Shown here one piece after another: positions 1 through 10,600 of a DNA stretch of 60,579 bases (its first letter is position 1; the number at the start of each line of letters is the position of its first letter). The notes under the pieces are model-generated. The model saw only the letters and a list, made by a program, of their open reading frames with translations. It ran no database searches and had not been told where the DNA came from. Made by a program: the position numbers and the translations under genes. The DNA comes from JBNJGB01 sp051747385 (GTDB lineage: Bacteria; Myxococcota_A; UBA9042; PHBI01; JACKFB01), in assembly GCA_051747385.1 (NCBI GenBank), contig JBNJGB010000039.1:1-60579 (forward strand). The letters run 5' to 3'.

Positions 1-1043
1 CCGCCGGCGGCGCGTACGTCCCCGCGATGAGCGACGAGACGGTCATCGTGAAGGAGCAGGGGACGATCTTCCTGGGCGGCCCGCCGCTGGTGAAGGCCGC
101 CACGGGCGAGGAGGTCACCGCGGAGGAGCTGGGCGGCGCCGACGTCCACACCCGCCTGTCCGGCGTCGCCGACCACTTCGCGAAGGACGACGAGGACGCC
201 CTCCGCATCACGCGGCGGATCGTCAGCACCCTGAACCGGCGAAAGCGCGTGGACATGGACCTGCGCACGCCGGAGGATCCCGCGTACGACCCGGAGGAGC
301 TGTACGGCATCGTGCCGCCGGATCTGCGCACGACCTTCGACGTCCGCGAGGTCATCGCCCGGGTCGTGGACGGCAGCCGCTTCGGCGAGTTCAAGGCGCG
401 CTACGCCCCCTCGGTGGTCTGCGGGTTCGCGCACCTGCACGGCTATCCGGTCGGGATCATCGCCAACAACGGCGTGCTCTTCAGCGAGTCGGCGCTCAAG
501 GCCACGCACTTCATCGAGATGTGCTGCCTGCGCCGCATCCCACTCGTCTTCGTGCAGAACATCACCGGCTTCATGGTGGGGCGCGAGTACGAGAACAGGG
601 GCATCGCCAAGGACGGGGCCAAGATGGTCCACGCCGTGGCGACGGCGAACGTGCCCAAGCTCACGCTCATCATCGGCGGGTCCTACGGCGCCGGGAACTA
701 CGGCATGTGCGGCCGCGCCTACGAGCCCCGCTTCATGTGGACGTGGCCCAACTCGCGCATCTCCGTCATGGGCGGGGAGCAGGCTGCGAACGTGCTGGCG
801 ACCGTGAAGGAGGACCAGCTCGGCCGGAAGGGGAAGGGCTGGACGGACGACGACAGGGCGGCATTCAAGCAGCCGATCCTCGACAAGTACGAGCGCGAGG
901 GGAACCCGTACTACGCCACGGCCCGCCTGTGGGACGACGGCATCGTCGACCCGGCGGACACGCGGCGCGTGCTGGCGCTGAGCCTCTCCGCCAGCCTCAA
1001 CGCCCCCATCCCGGAGTGGCGACCCGGCGTCTTCCGCATGTAG
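1..1043 (+). CDS. liuB: Methylcrotonyl-CoA carboxylase carboxyltransferase (beta) subunit, 5'-truncated by the window edge
   Basis: C-terminal two-thirds of a biotin-dependent acyl-CoA carboxyltransferase. The open frame runs in from the left edge: codons before the ATG at 27 read GGAYVPA, and with MSDE after it this is the internal GGAYVPAMSDE motif of the family. The ATG at 27 is therefore not the start, and roughly 180-200 residues are missing. Other hallmarks are NNGVLFSESALKATHF, the GFMVGREYENRGIAKDGAKM segment and GGSYGAGNYGMCGRAYEPRF, all typical of methylcrotonyl-CoA rather than propionyl-CoA carboxylases. The subunit carboxylates 3-methylcrotonyl-CoA using carboxybiotin in leucine/isovalerate breakdown. 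The next gene starts 8 bp after the stop, and the following four genes complete the same pathway, which supports the substrate assignment. Confidence 0.93.
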   Translation, partial: AGGAYVPAMSDETVIVKEQGTIFLGGPPLVKAATGEEVTAEELGGADVHTRLSGVADHFAKDDEDALRITRRIVSTLNRRKRVDMDLRTPEDPAYDPEELYGIVPPDLRTTFDVREVIARVVDGSRFGEFKARYAPSVVCGFAHLHGYPVGIIANNGVLFSESALKATHFIEMCCLRRIPLVFVQNITGFMVGREYENRGIAKDGAKMVHAVATANVPKLTLIIGGSYGAGNYGMCGRAYEPRFMWTWPNSRISVMGGEQAANVLATVKEDQLGRKGKGWTDDDRAAFKQPILDKYEREGNPYYATARLWDDGIVDPADTRRVLALSLSASLNAPIPEWRPGVFRM

Positions 1044-1051
1044 GAGCCTCC

Positions 1052-1854
1052 ATGGCCGACCATCTCGTCGTCGAGCGGCAGGGCCCCGTCGCCCGGGTCT
1101 GGATGAACCGGCCCGACGTCCACAACGCGTTCAACGACGCCCTGGTGCGAGAGCTGAGCGAGGCGTTCCGGGCGCTGTCGGCGGACGACGACGTCCGGGC
1201 GATCGTCCTGGGCGGGCGGGGCCGGAGCTTCTGCGCGGGGGCGGATCTGTCGTGGATGCGCTCCATGGCGACGTTCACGGACGAGGACAACATCCGCGAC
1301 TCGCGGAAGCTGGCCGGCCTGTTCGACCTCGTCGACCGCTGCCCGAAGCCGGTGATCGGGCGCATCCAGGGCGCCGCCATCGGGGGCGGCACCGGGCTGG
1401 TCGCGGTCTGCGACGTGCCCATCGCGGCCGAGCGGGCGAAGTTCGGCTTCAGCGAGGTCCGCCTCGGCCTGGCCCCTGCCGTCATCTCGCCGTTCCTGGT
1501 GGCGCGCATCGGCGTGGGCGTCGCCCGCGAGCTGTTCGTGACCGGCGCGCGCTTCAAGGCCGACCGGGCGAAGGAGATCGGCCTGGTCAACCGCGTCGAG
1601 CCCGACGAGGAGGCCCTGGACGCCGCCGTGGACGAGACCCTGGAGGCCATCCTGCAGGGCGCGCCGCGGGCCCAGGCCGCGTGCAAGCACCTCGCGAAGA
1701 CCGTCGCGGAGGAGCCGCGGAAGGTCGCCTTCGAGAAGACCGCCCGCCTCATCGCCGACCTGCGCGCGGCGGAGGAGGGCCAGGAGGGCATGGCGGCGTT
1801 CCTGGAGCGCCGGCCGCCCGCGTGGCGGACTTCCTGGCCGCCGGAGGAGGGGGA

Positions 1855-1858
<4 letters not shown>
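1052..1858 (+). CDS. liuC: Enoyl-CoA hydratase family protein, probable methylglutaconyl-CoA hydratase
   Basis: A 268-residue crotonase-fold protein. The ATG at 1052 follows TAGGAGCC, a good ribosome binding site. The crotonase oxyanion-hole segments are visible: GRSFCAGADLSWM around residues 58-70 and IQGAAIGGGTGLVAVCD around residues 104-120. The family hydrates enoyl-CoA thioesters; its position between the carboxyltransferase and biotin carboxylase subunits of methylcrotonyl-CoA carboxylase, with HMG-CoA lyase downstream, points to 3-methylglutaconyl-CoA hydration to HMG-CoA. The substrate is inferred from this context, since crotonase sequence alone does not decide it. The stop overlaps the GTG start of the next gene (GTGA), so translation is probably coupled. 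Confidence 0.88.
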
Positions 1859-3356
<1,498 letters not shown>

Positions 3357-3360
<4 letters not shown>

Positions 3361-3854
3361 GCCGCCGGGTACGATACGGCGACGAGGCGCTGACCATCGG
3401 GGCGCGACCCGACGGCGGCCGGGGGGACGGGTACGTCGTCCACCTGGGCGGCCGCTTGCTCCGGGTGACGGCCTGGACGGCGCCGGACGGCTCGATGCTC
3501 GTCACGACGGAGGACGGGCGACGCTTCCGGGCCGTCGTCACGCCGGACGGGGACGTCCGCTGGGTGACCATCGGGGCGAAGACGGTGCGCGTCCGGGAGG
3601 CCGGGCACGGCGGGGCGGCCGAGGCAGCCGAGGCGGGCCTTGAGGCCCCCATGCCCGGCAAGGTCCTGGAGGTGGCCGTGGCCGCCGGGGATCGCGTGGC
3701 GGCCGGCGACGTGCTCCTCATCGTCGAGGCCATGAAGATGGAGCACGCCATCAAGGCCCCCCACGACGGGACCGTGGCTCAGGTCACAGCGTCCGCCGGT
3801 GATATGGTGAACCCGGGAACACCGCTGGTGACCTTCGAGGACGAGGCGTCGTGA
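3357..3854 (+). CDS. Biotin carboxyl carrier protein
   Basis: A 165-residue protein whose C-terminal ~75 residues are a biotinyl-lipoyl domain: EAPMPGKVLEVAVAAGDRV leads into the biotinylation motif EAMKMEH, followed by PHDGTVAQV. The N-terminal ~85 residues are a beta-rich segment resembling the linker region that joins carboxylase and carrier domains in fused acyl-CoA carboxylase alpha chains (DGRRFRAVVTPDGDVRWV). It would carry carboxybiotin from the upstream biotin carboxylase to the carboxyltransferase. The ATG overlaps the previous stop by 4 bp and its own stop overlaps the next GTG, so three genes are chained. The split looks like a fission of an ancestral alpha subunit, with each part in its own frame. 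Confidence 0.92.
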
Positions 3855-4768
3855 CGAACGAGGTCCGCATCACCGAGGTGGGCCCGCGAGACGGGCTCCA
3901 GAACGAGCGCGCGGCCATCTCCACCCGGACGAAGGTCCGCTTCGTGGAGGCCCTCGTCGAGGCGGGCGCGCGCCAGATCGAGGTCACCAGCTTCGTGCAC
4001 CCGAAGCGGGTCCCGGCCCTGGCCGACGCGGAGACGGTCTACTCGACGGTCGGGAAGCAGGCCGGCGTGCGCTACGTGGCGCTGACGCCCAACCGGCGCG
4101 GCTACGAGCGGGCCCTGTCCGCCGGCTGCGACGCGGTGGCGGTCTTCACGGCGGCCAGCGAAGGCTTCACCCGGGCGAACATCGGCATGACCATCCCGGA
4201 GAGCCTGGAGCACTTCCGGGCGATCGCACGGCACGCCTCCGAGGACGGGGTCGCGGTCCGCGGCTACGTCTCCACCGCCTTCGAGTGCCCGTACGACGGG
4301 CCCGTCGCGCCGGAGACGGTGGCGGAGGTCGCCGAGGCGCTGCTGGAGATGGAGTGCTACGAGGTGAGCATCGGCGACACCATCGGCGTCGCCACGCCCG
4401 CCGACGTCCGCCGCCTCCTGGACGTGCTCCTGGCGCGCCTGCCGGCGGATCGCGTGTGCCTGCACCTCCACGACACCTGGGGGATGGCCGCGGCGGGCGC
4501 CATGACGGCGCTGGACTACGGGATCCGGCGCTTCGACGCGAGCGCCGGCGGTCTGGGCGGCTGCCCCTATGCCCCCGGGGCGACCGGCAACGCCGCCACC
4601 GAGGACCTCATCTACCTGTTCGAGAGCCTGGGCTACGACACGGGCATGGACATCGAGGCCGTGGCCACCGCCGCCGACGAGATCGGCCGCTCGGTGGACC
4701 ACCCGCTGCCCAGCCGCGTCCACCAGGCGCTCATCGCCCGACGCAACCGGGAGGGCCCCACGTGCTGA
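3851..4768 (+). CDS. liuE: Hydroxymethylglutaryl-CoA lyase
   Basis: A 305-residue TIM-barrel lyase of the HMG-CoA lyase family that cleaves HMG-CoA to acetyl-CoA and acetoacetate, the last step of leucine breakdown. The start GTG at 3851 overlaps the stop of the carrier protein gene. Family signatures are TEVGPRDGLQNE (catalytic Arg-Asp), SFVHPKRVPALADAE, the metal-binding LHLHDTWGMA and the active-site cysteine loop SAGGLGGCPYAPGATGN. Length matches the family. It is the fifth of six consecutive + strand genes with essentially no intergenic space, so it is almost certainly co-transcribed with the carboxylase. Confidence 0.94.
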   Translation: MTNEVRITEVGPRDGLQNERAAISTRTKVRFVEALVEAGARQIEVTSFVHPKRVPALADAETVYSTVGKQAGVRYVALTPNRRGYERALSAGCDAVAVFTAASEGFTRANIGMTIPESLEHFRAIARHASEDGVAVRGYVSTAFECPYDGPVAPETVAEVAEALLEMECYEVSIGDTIGVATPADVRRLLDVLLARLPADRVCLHLHDTWGMAAAGAMTALDYGIRRFDASAGGLGGCPYAPGATGNAATEDLIYLFESLGYDTGMDIEAVATAADEIGRSVDHPLPSRVHQALIARRNREGPTC

Positions 4769-5265
4769 GAGCCGACGGCCTGAGCCGTTCCCAGTTCATG
4801 CCCATGTGGCGCGACGCCATGTGGCACGCCGTCGACCCCGCGGAGCGGGCGCGCCTCGTCCTGGAGCTCGGCCGCCTGGCGATCCGGGAGGAGGGCAGGG
4901 CGTCGCCCCTGCTGGTGGCGTACAGCGCCCACCGGGATCCACCGTTTTCGGTGATGGCCCTGACGGACGCGCCGTCGCAGGCGGACGCCCCGGAGCTGCG
5001 GCAGACCGTGGAGGCGCGCCTGGCCGAGATGGGCGCGACGGAGGTGTACGTCCTGCTCACGCTGCAGGCCGGCGAGCGGGACGGGGTGGCCCAGTACGTG
5101 CTCACGAGCTGGGGGGAGACCCTGGACGGCGAGGAGGCGTGCTGGATGCAGGCCTATCGCCACCGGGGCGAGCGGGTCGAGGAGGCCCCGGCGATGGGCG
5201 TGCCCGATCCCACCACCACGGAGATCAGCCGGCGCCTCACCGGACTCCTCACCCGGCACCACTGA
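4762..5265 (+). CDS. Conserved-looking protein of unknown function at the end of the leucine operon
   Basis: A 167-residue, probably cytosolic protein that I do not recognise. The GTG at 4762 overlaps the end of the HMG-CoA lyase gene by 7 bp; an in-frame ATG lies at 4798 (MPMWRDAMWHAV). The sequence is acidic, lacks a signal peptide or membrane segment, and has a mixed alpha/beta pattern: an amphipathic N-terminal helix, then beta-rich stretches LLVAYSAHRDPPFSVMAL and EVYVLLTLQAGERDGVAQY. Its operon position suggests a role linked to acyl-CoA metabolism, but nothing in the sequence shows which. The last 17 bp overlap the 3' end of the convergent protease gene. Confidence 0.7.
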   Translation: MLRADGLSRSQFMPMWRDAMWHAVDPAERARLVLELGRLAIREEGRASPLLVAYSAHRDPPFSVMALTDAPSQADAPELRQTVEARLAEMGATEVYVLLTLQAGERDGVAQYVLTSWGETLDGEEACWMQAYRHRGERVEEAPAMGVPDPTTTEISRRLTGLLTRHH

Positions 5266-6313
5266 GGCCGGAGGGGCGGGGCGGGCGGAGCGCCCCCTGG
5301 CGAAGTTGCTCGACGACGCTGTCCATCAGGAGGATGCCCCGGACGCCGTCGTCGTCCATGACCACCGCCGCGCGGCTCTGGCCGGCGCCCATGAGGCCGA
5401 GCAGGTCCCGGAGCGGCGTCTCCGCCCGGGTGGTCACGATGTTGCGGTCGAGGATCTGGTGCAGGAAGTGAGGCTCGAACCCGGCGGCCACGGCGCTCAG
5501 GAGCGGCTCGCGGTGGACCACGCCCATGACCCGCGCCCCGAAGATCACCGGGATGGCCCGGCGGTCGCCGTCGGCGCGCAGCTCGGCCAGGACCTCCGCG
5601 GGGTCGGCCGTGGCCGGGACCGTGCAGCCGATGGGGAGCATCATGTCGCCGGCCCGGCGCCCGTCCAGCAGCGCCCGGGCGACGCCGCTCTTCTCCTCCG
5701 CCCCCGCCGCGAACCAGACGAACACGGCGATCGCGCCCAGCATGAGGTCGGCCAGCAGGATGGATCCCACGAGCAGGCCCGCGGCCAGGAAGCGCCCGAC
5801 GGTGGCGGCGCGGCGCGTGGCGCGGAGGGCGCCCATGCGCCGGGTGAGGGCGGCCCGGAGGACCCGCCCACCGTCGAGGGGGAAGGCCGGGAGCAGGTTG
5901 AAGACGCCCAGGATGAGGTTCATCACCGCCGCGTGGGCCAGGAACAGCGAGCCGAACAGGGCGTACAGCCCCCAGCTCGCCGCCGCCAGGCCGAGGCTGG
6001 TGGCGGGGCCGGCGAGGGCGATCCACATCTCGTGGGCGGGGAAGCGCGGCAGCGACGTCAGGCGGGCCATGCCACCGATGGGCAACAGGAGGATCTCCTG
6101 CGTGTCCACGCCGTAGCGCCGGGCCAAGAGGGCGTGCCCCAGCTCGTGGAGCAGGACGCTGCCGGCCAGGAGCCCGACGATCGTCGCGCCGTACACCAGC
6201 TGGTGCCGCGTGTCGGCCGCGAAGAGGCCGAGCGCGAGCAGGACGACGAGGAGGGAGGCGTGGGCCTTGATCGGGATGCCGAACAAGCGCCCCATGGGCA
6301 GGGACCAACGCAT
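5249..6313 (-). CDS. M50 site-2-protease-type membrane metalloprotease with C-terminal CBS pair
   Basis: A 354-residue intramembrane zinc protease. I start it at the ATG at 6313 (MRWSLPMGRLFGIPIKAHAS), preceded by a GGTGGGGGT purine stretch; the open frame extends ~90 codons further but that part reads through a dispersed repeat. HELGH at residues 56-60 in a hydrophobic segment supplies two zinc ligands and the Glu base, and LLPAFPLDGGR near residues 141-150 supplies the third ligand in the usual LDG motif. Four to five membrane segments fill residues 20-220. The rest (LPIGCTVPATADPAEVLAEL onward) matches a CBS-domain pair, typical of the SpoIVFB-like/Rip3 subgroup thought to sense nucleotides. 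The substrate is unknown. Confidence 0.9.
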   Translation of the reverse strand: MRWSLPMGRLFGIPIKAHASLLVVLLALGLFAADTRHQLVYGATIVGLLAGSVLLHELGHALLARRYGVDTQEILLLPIGGMARLTSLPRFPAHEMWIALAGPATSLGLAAASWGLYALFGSLFLAHAAVMNLILGVFNLLPAFPLDGGRVLRAALTRRMGALRATRRAATVGRFLAAGLLVGSILLADLMLGAIAVFVWFAAGAEEKSGVARALLDGRRAGDMMLPIGCTVPATADPAEVLAELRADGDRRAIPVIFGARVMGVVHREPLLSAVAAGFEPHFLHQILDRNIVTTRAETPLRDLLGLMGAGQSRAAVVMDDDGVRGILLMDSVVEQLRQGALRPPRPSGLSGAG

Positions 6314-6394
6314 GGTACCCCCACCATAGCCCCCGGCGCGGCCGAGTCCACCGCAGGGGCGGATCCGACCACCCGCGAGCGACCGTCGAGGCCG

Positions 6395-6425
6395 GAGAAA
6401 GTGAGAAGTGAGTAGGTTTGACCCC
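6395..6425 (+). repeat. Dispersed ~30-bp repeat, copy 1 (GTGAGTAGGTTTGACCCC end)
   Basis: GAGAAAGTGAGAAGTGAGTA followed by GGTTTGACCCC. The same sequence with few changes occurs at 37131-37162 in this orientation and at 44281-44310 and 44360-44388 inverted. It sits directly upstream of the aminomutase gene and covers the GTG at 6408 that would otherwise be a possible start. It has no internal palindrome of note. Confidence 0.85.
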
Positions 6426-6428
6426 GAC

Positions 6429-7565
6429 ATGACCGAGCGGAGGGCCGATCTGGACGTCCGGGGCCACGGGCCGCGCGGTCCCTGGGCCGACGTGCCGGAC
6501 GCGACCTGGACCGACTGGCGCTGGCAGCAGCGCAACCGCGTCCGCACCCTGGAGGACCTCGAGCGCGTGATCCGGCTCACGGACGGGGAGCGCGCGGCCT
6601 TCCACGGGTCGTCCGATCGGTTCCGGGTGGCCGTGACGCCGTACTACGCCGCGCTCATGGATCCGGACGACCCCGGCTGCCCGGTCCGCCGCCAGGCCGT
6701 GCCGCACCCCGGCGAGCTGCGGGCCAGCCCCACGGACCTCGCGGATCCCCTCGGCGAGGAGGAGTTCATGCCGGTGCCGGGCATCACGCATCGGTACCCG
6801 GACCGGGTGCTCTTCTACGTCACTCACAACTGCCCGGTGTACTGCCGCCACTGCACGCGGAAGCGCAAGGTGGCGGACCCGGGCAGCGCGGCCTCGCGGG
6901 CGCAGATCGCCGGCGGCCTGGACTACGTCCGCCGCCACGAGGAGGTCCGGGACGTGCTCGTCTCCGGCGGGGATCCCCTGAGCCTGTCCGACGACCGGCT
7001 GGACTCGCTGCTGGGCGACCTCGCCGCCATCCCGCACGTCGAGGTCGTGCGCCTGTGCACCCGGAACCCGGTCACGCTGCCGTTCCGGTTCACGCCCGCG
7101 CTGGTGGAGCGCCTCCGCCGGCACCAGCCGCTGTTCGTGCACACCCACTTCAACCACCCCCGGGAGTGCACGCCGGAGGCCGCCCGCTGCCTGCGCGCCC
7201 TGGGGGACGCCGGGCTGTCGGTGGCCAACCAGATGGTGCTCCTCCGCGGGGTGAACGACGACGCGGCGGCGGTGCGCGAGGTCAACCACTGGCTGCTGCG
7301 CCAGCGGTGCCGGCCCTACTACCTCTTCCAGGCGGACCTCGCGGAGGGCATCGGCCACTTCCGGACGACGGTGGAGGCCGGCATGGAGATCATCCGGTCC
7401 CTTCGCGGGTTCACCTCCGGGATGGCCGTACCCCACTACGTCATCGATGCGCCGGGCGGGGGCGGGAAGATCCCCGTCGTCCCGGACTACGGGCTGCGCC
7501 GGGAGGGGGACCGCTGGGTCTTCCGGAACTACCTTGGAGAGCGCTACGAGTACCCCGCCGAGTGA
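6429..7565 (+). CDS. kamA: Lysine 2,3-aminomutase (KamA family radical SAM enzyme)
   Basis: A 378-residue radical-SAM, PLP-dependent enzyme. I place the start at the ATG at 6429, because the upstream in-frame GTG at 6408 lies inside a dispersed repeat. The cluster motif is CPVYCRHCTRKRK (CxxxCxxC for the [4Fe-4S] cluster). The two acidic residues that bind the lysine side-chain amine in characterised aminomutases appear to be kept: FQADLAEGIGHFRT and HYVIDAPGGGGKIP; the latter also holds the PLP-binding lysine motif. The enzyme interconverts L-alpha-lysine and L-beta-lysine. The epsilon-acetyltransferase AblB that would make the osmolyte N-acetyl-beta-lysine is not nearby, so the purpose is open; beta-lysylation of EF-P (EpmB-type) is the main alternative. 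Confidence 0.9.
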   Translation: MTERRADLDVRGHGPRGPWADVPDATWTDWRWQQRNRVRTLEDLERVIRLTDGERAAFHGSSDRFRVAVTPYYAALMDPDDPGCPVRRQAVPHPGELRASPTDLADPLGEEEFMPVPGITHRYPDRVLFYVTHNCPVYCRHCTRKRKVADPGSAASRAQIAGGLDYVRRHEEVRDVLVSGGDPLSLSDDRLDSLLGDLAAIPHVEVVRLCTRNPVTLPFRFTPALVERLRRHQPLFVHTHFNHPRECTPEAARCLRALGDAGLSVANQMVLLRGVNDDAAAVREVNHWLLRQRCRPYYLFQADLAEGIGHFRTTVEAGMEIIRSLRGFTSGMAVPHYVIDAPGGGGKIPVVPDYGLRREGDRWVFRNYLGERYEYPAE

Positions 7566-7685
7566 GATGCCGCGGGACGGGGGCGACTGGCGCGGGGTGG
7601 ACGTCCCTGCTAACGTCCGTGCGCGTCCATCGTCCCGGGGGTCGGTGCCGGTGGGACGCGAACGGCGCTCGGAGGGTTCCACTCG

Positions 7686-10600
7686 ATGGAACGTCGAAAT
7701 GGGGTCGGCACGATGGCGGGGTGGTTCGCCGTGGTGGCGATGGCGTGGCTCCTGCCCGCATGTATCGATGGCGGGCGCGTGGACAGCGCGCTGCCGCCCG
7801 GGTTCCTCGCGGACGTACCACCCACGGAGGACGCGGACGCCGGGGACGGGGCCGCGGACGCCGACGTCGAGGACGCCGACGTGGCGGACGCTCCGGAGGA
7901 CGCCGACGTCGAGGTGGGCCCGGACGCGGACGCCGACGCGGCGGACGTCGAGCTCCCTCCGCAGTGCGAGGTAGACGCCGACTGCCTGCCGTTCGACGAC
8001 GGCAACCTCTGCAACGGGCGCTGGACCTGCCAGGACGGCACGTGCGTGGAGGAGGCTCCGGTCGAGTGCGAGCAGGACGAAGTGGGCGCCTGCCGGGAGG
8101 TCGCCTGCGACCCGCCGACCGGCGAGTGCGTGACGGTGGCGGTCCCCGACGGGACGGCGTGCTCCGACCAGGACCCCTGCACCCCCGACGATCGCTGCGA
8201 GGCGGGCGAGTGCCGGTCGGGCGAGCGCATGTCCTGCGACGACGGCAACCCCTGCACGGAGGACGCCTGCGTGTCCGGCGCCTGTCGGCACAGCAACGCC
8301 TCGCTGGGGACCTCCTGCGACGACGGCAATCCCTGCACGGTGGGCGACACCTGCAACCTGGGTCGCTGCACGGGCCAGGACAACCTCTGCGAGTGCCAGG
8401 TCGACGAGGACTGCGCGGAGTACGAGGACGGCGACGCCTGCAACGGCGTGGTGAAGTGCGTGGGCGGGGAGTGCAAGGCCGGCCTGTCCGACATCCCGGT
8501 GTGCCACGAGATGGTGGACCCGGGCCCGTGCGAGCTTCCGACCTGCGACCCGGAGACGGGCGATTGCGGCGTGGTCCCGGCCCCCGACGGCACCGGATGC
8601 GACGACGGCGACCCCTGCACCGTCGGCGACACGTGCCAGGGCGGCACGTGCACCGGAGGTCCGCCGCGAACGTGCGACGGCGGACCGTGCGCCGACGCGG
8701 CCTGCGATGCCGAAACCGGCGTCTGCGAGGCCACCGCGGCCGAGGACGGGACCTCCTGCGAGGGCGAGGGGTGCCTGGCCGGCGCGACCTGCCGCGACGG
8801 GGCCTGCATCCCGGCCGCGGACGTCTGCGCCTGCGAGGAGGACGCGGACTGCGGCCAGTTCGGTGACGGCGACCTGTGCGACGGGACGCTCTCCTGCGTC
8901 CTGGGCCGCTGCGTGAACGATCCCTCGACGCTGCCGGAGTGCCCGCCGATCACCGACCCTCAGTGCCAGGAGACGGCGTGTGACCCGGCGACGGGCGACT
9001 GCACGCTGGAGGACCTCTCCGACGGCACCCCCTGCGACGACGGCGACGCCTGCACCGAGGACGACGCCTGCGTCGGGGGCGTCTGCGAGGGCACGTCCAC
9101 GGTCTGCGAGGCCACCGGCCCCTGCACGGAGGCCGCCTGCGACCCGGTCCTGGGATGCCGGGTGCGGGACGTCGGCGTCGCGTGCGAGTCGGGCGATCTC
9201 TGCGCCGAAGCCAGCGGCTGCAGCGGCGGCGAGTGCGTCGCGGTCGCGGAGAAGTCGTGCCCGGGTGGGGGGACGTGCCTGGACGCCGCGTGCAATCCAG
9301 CGACCGGGGGCTGCGAGTTCATGGCGGTCACGGGCGACTGCGACGACGGCGATCCGTGCACGGCCGAGGACGCCTGCCTGGGCGGAGAGTGCCTGGGCGC
9401 GCCCGTGTCCTGCGACGACGACGAGCCGTGCACCGCCGACGCCTGCCTCGAGGACGGCACGTGCGAGCACACACCCATCGACGGCCTGGTCTGCGACGAC
9501 GGCAACGCCTGCACCACCGGCGACGTCTGCCAGTCCGGCGCGTGCAGCGGGAGCCTCGCCGGCGACTGCGAATGCGACGTCGCCGCGGACTGCGAGGTCT
9601 ACGACGACGGGAACCCCTGCAACGGAACCCTCACCTGCGATGCGGGCGACTGCGTGATGGATCCGGCCACCGTGATCACCTGCGACGAGGAGGCCTCCAG
9701 CCCCTGCCTGGCGACCCGCTGCGACCCGGAGCAGGGGGAGTGCGTCGAAGTGCCGAGGGCCGACGGGCTGGCCTGCCGGGACACGGACCCGTGCATCCTG
9801 GGCGGGGCGTGCCAGGCCGGCGTCTGCGTCGGCCTCCCGCGCAGCTGCGACGACGGGAACCCCTGCACCACGGACTCGTGCGATCCGGAGCTCGGCTGCG
9901 TCCACGAGGCGATGAGCGGCGACGCCTGCGACGACGGGAACCCCTGCACCACCGGGACCGCCTGCACCGACGGACAGTGCGTGGGCGGGGAGAACACGTG
10001 CGGGTGCACCGAGGACGCCGACTGCGTGGACGCCGAGGACGGGAACGCGTGCAACGGGACCCTCGTCTGCGTCGACGAGGCCTGCGTGGTGGACCCCGCG
10101 ACCGTGGTGACCTGCGAGCAGAGCGCGGACCCGTGCGTCGAGAACGTCTGCGACCAGGAGACGGGGGCCTGCGAGCCGACGCCGGTCGCCGACGCGGCCT
10201 GCGAGGACGGCAACCCGTGCACCGTCGGGGACACCTGCGTGGACGGCGTCTGCGAGCCCGGGGAGCCCAGGGCCTGCACCGCCGGCGGACAGTGCGCCGA
10301 GGGGAGCTGCGATCCGGCGACGGGCGAGTGCCTCTACACGGCGGTGGAGGGCGCCTGCGACGACGGCAACCCGTGCACCACCGGCGACTCCTGCGAGGGC
10401 GGCACGTGCGGCGGGGACACGAACCTCTGCCCATGCACGGTGGACGAGGACTGCGACAGCCAGATCGCGAACAAGTGCCTCGGGACGCCGGCCTGCGGCG
10501 TGAGCGGCTGCGAGGTGATCGAGGACACGGCCGTGGAGTGCGGTCAGCCGGACGACACCGCGTGCGCCTTCCACGAGTGCGACCCGGCGACGGGCGACTG

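Noticed and set aside
6314..6580. N-terminal extension of the M50 protease to 6580
   Set aside because: It reads through the dispersed repeat and into the kamA gene; ATG 6313 has an upstream purine stretch and the canonical N-terminus.
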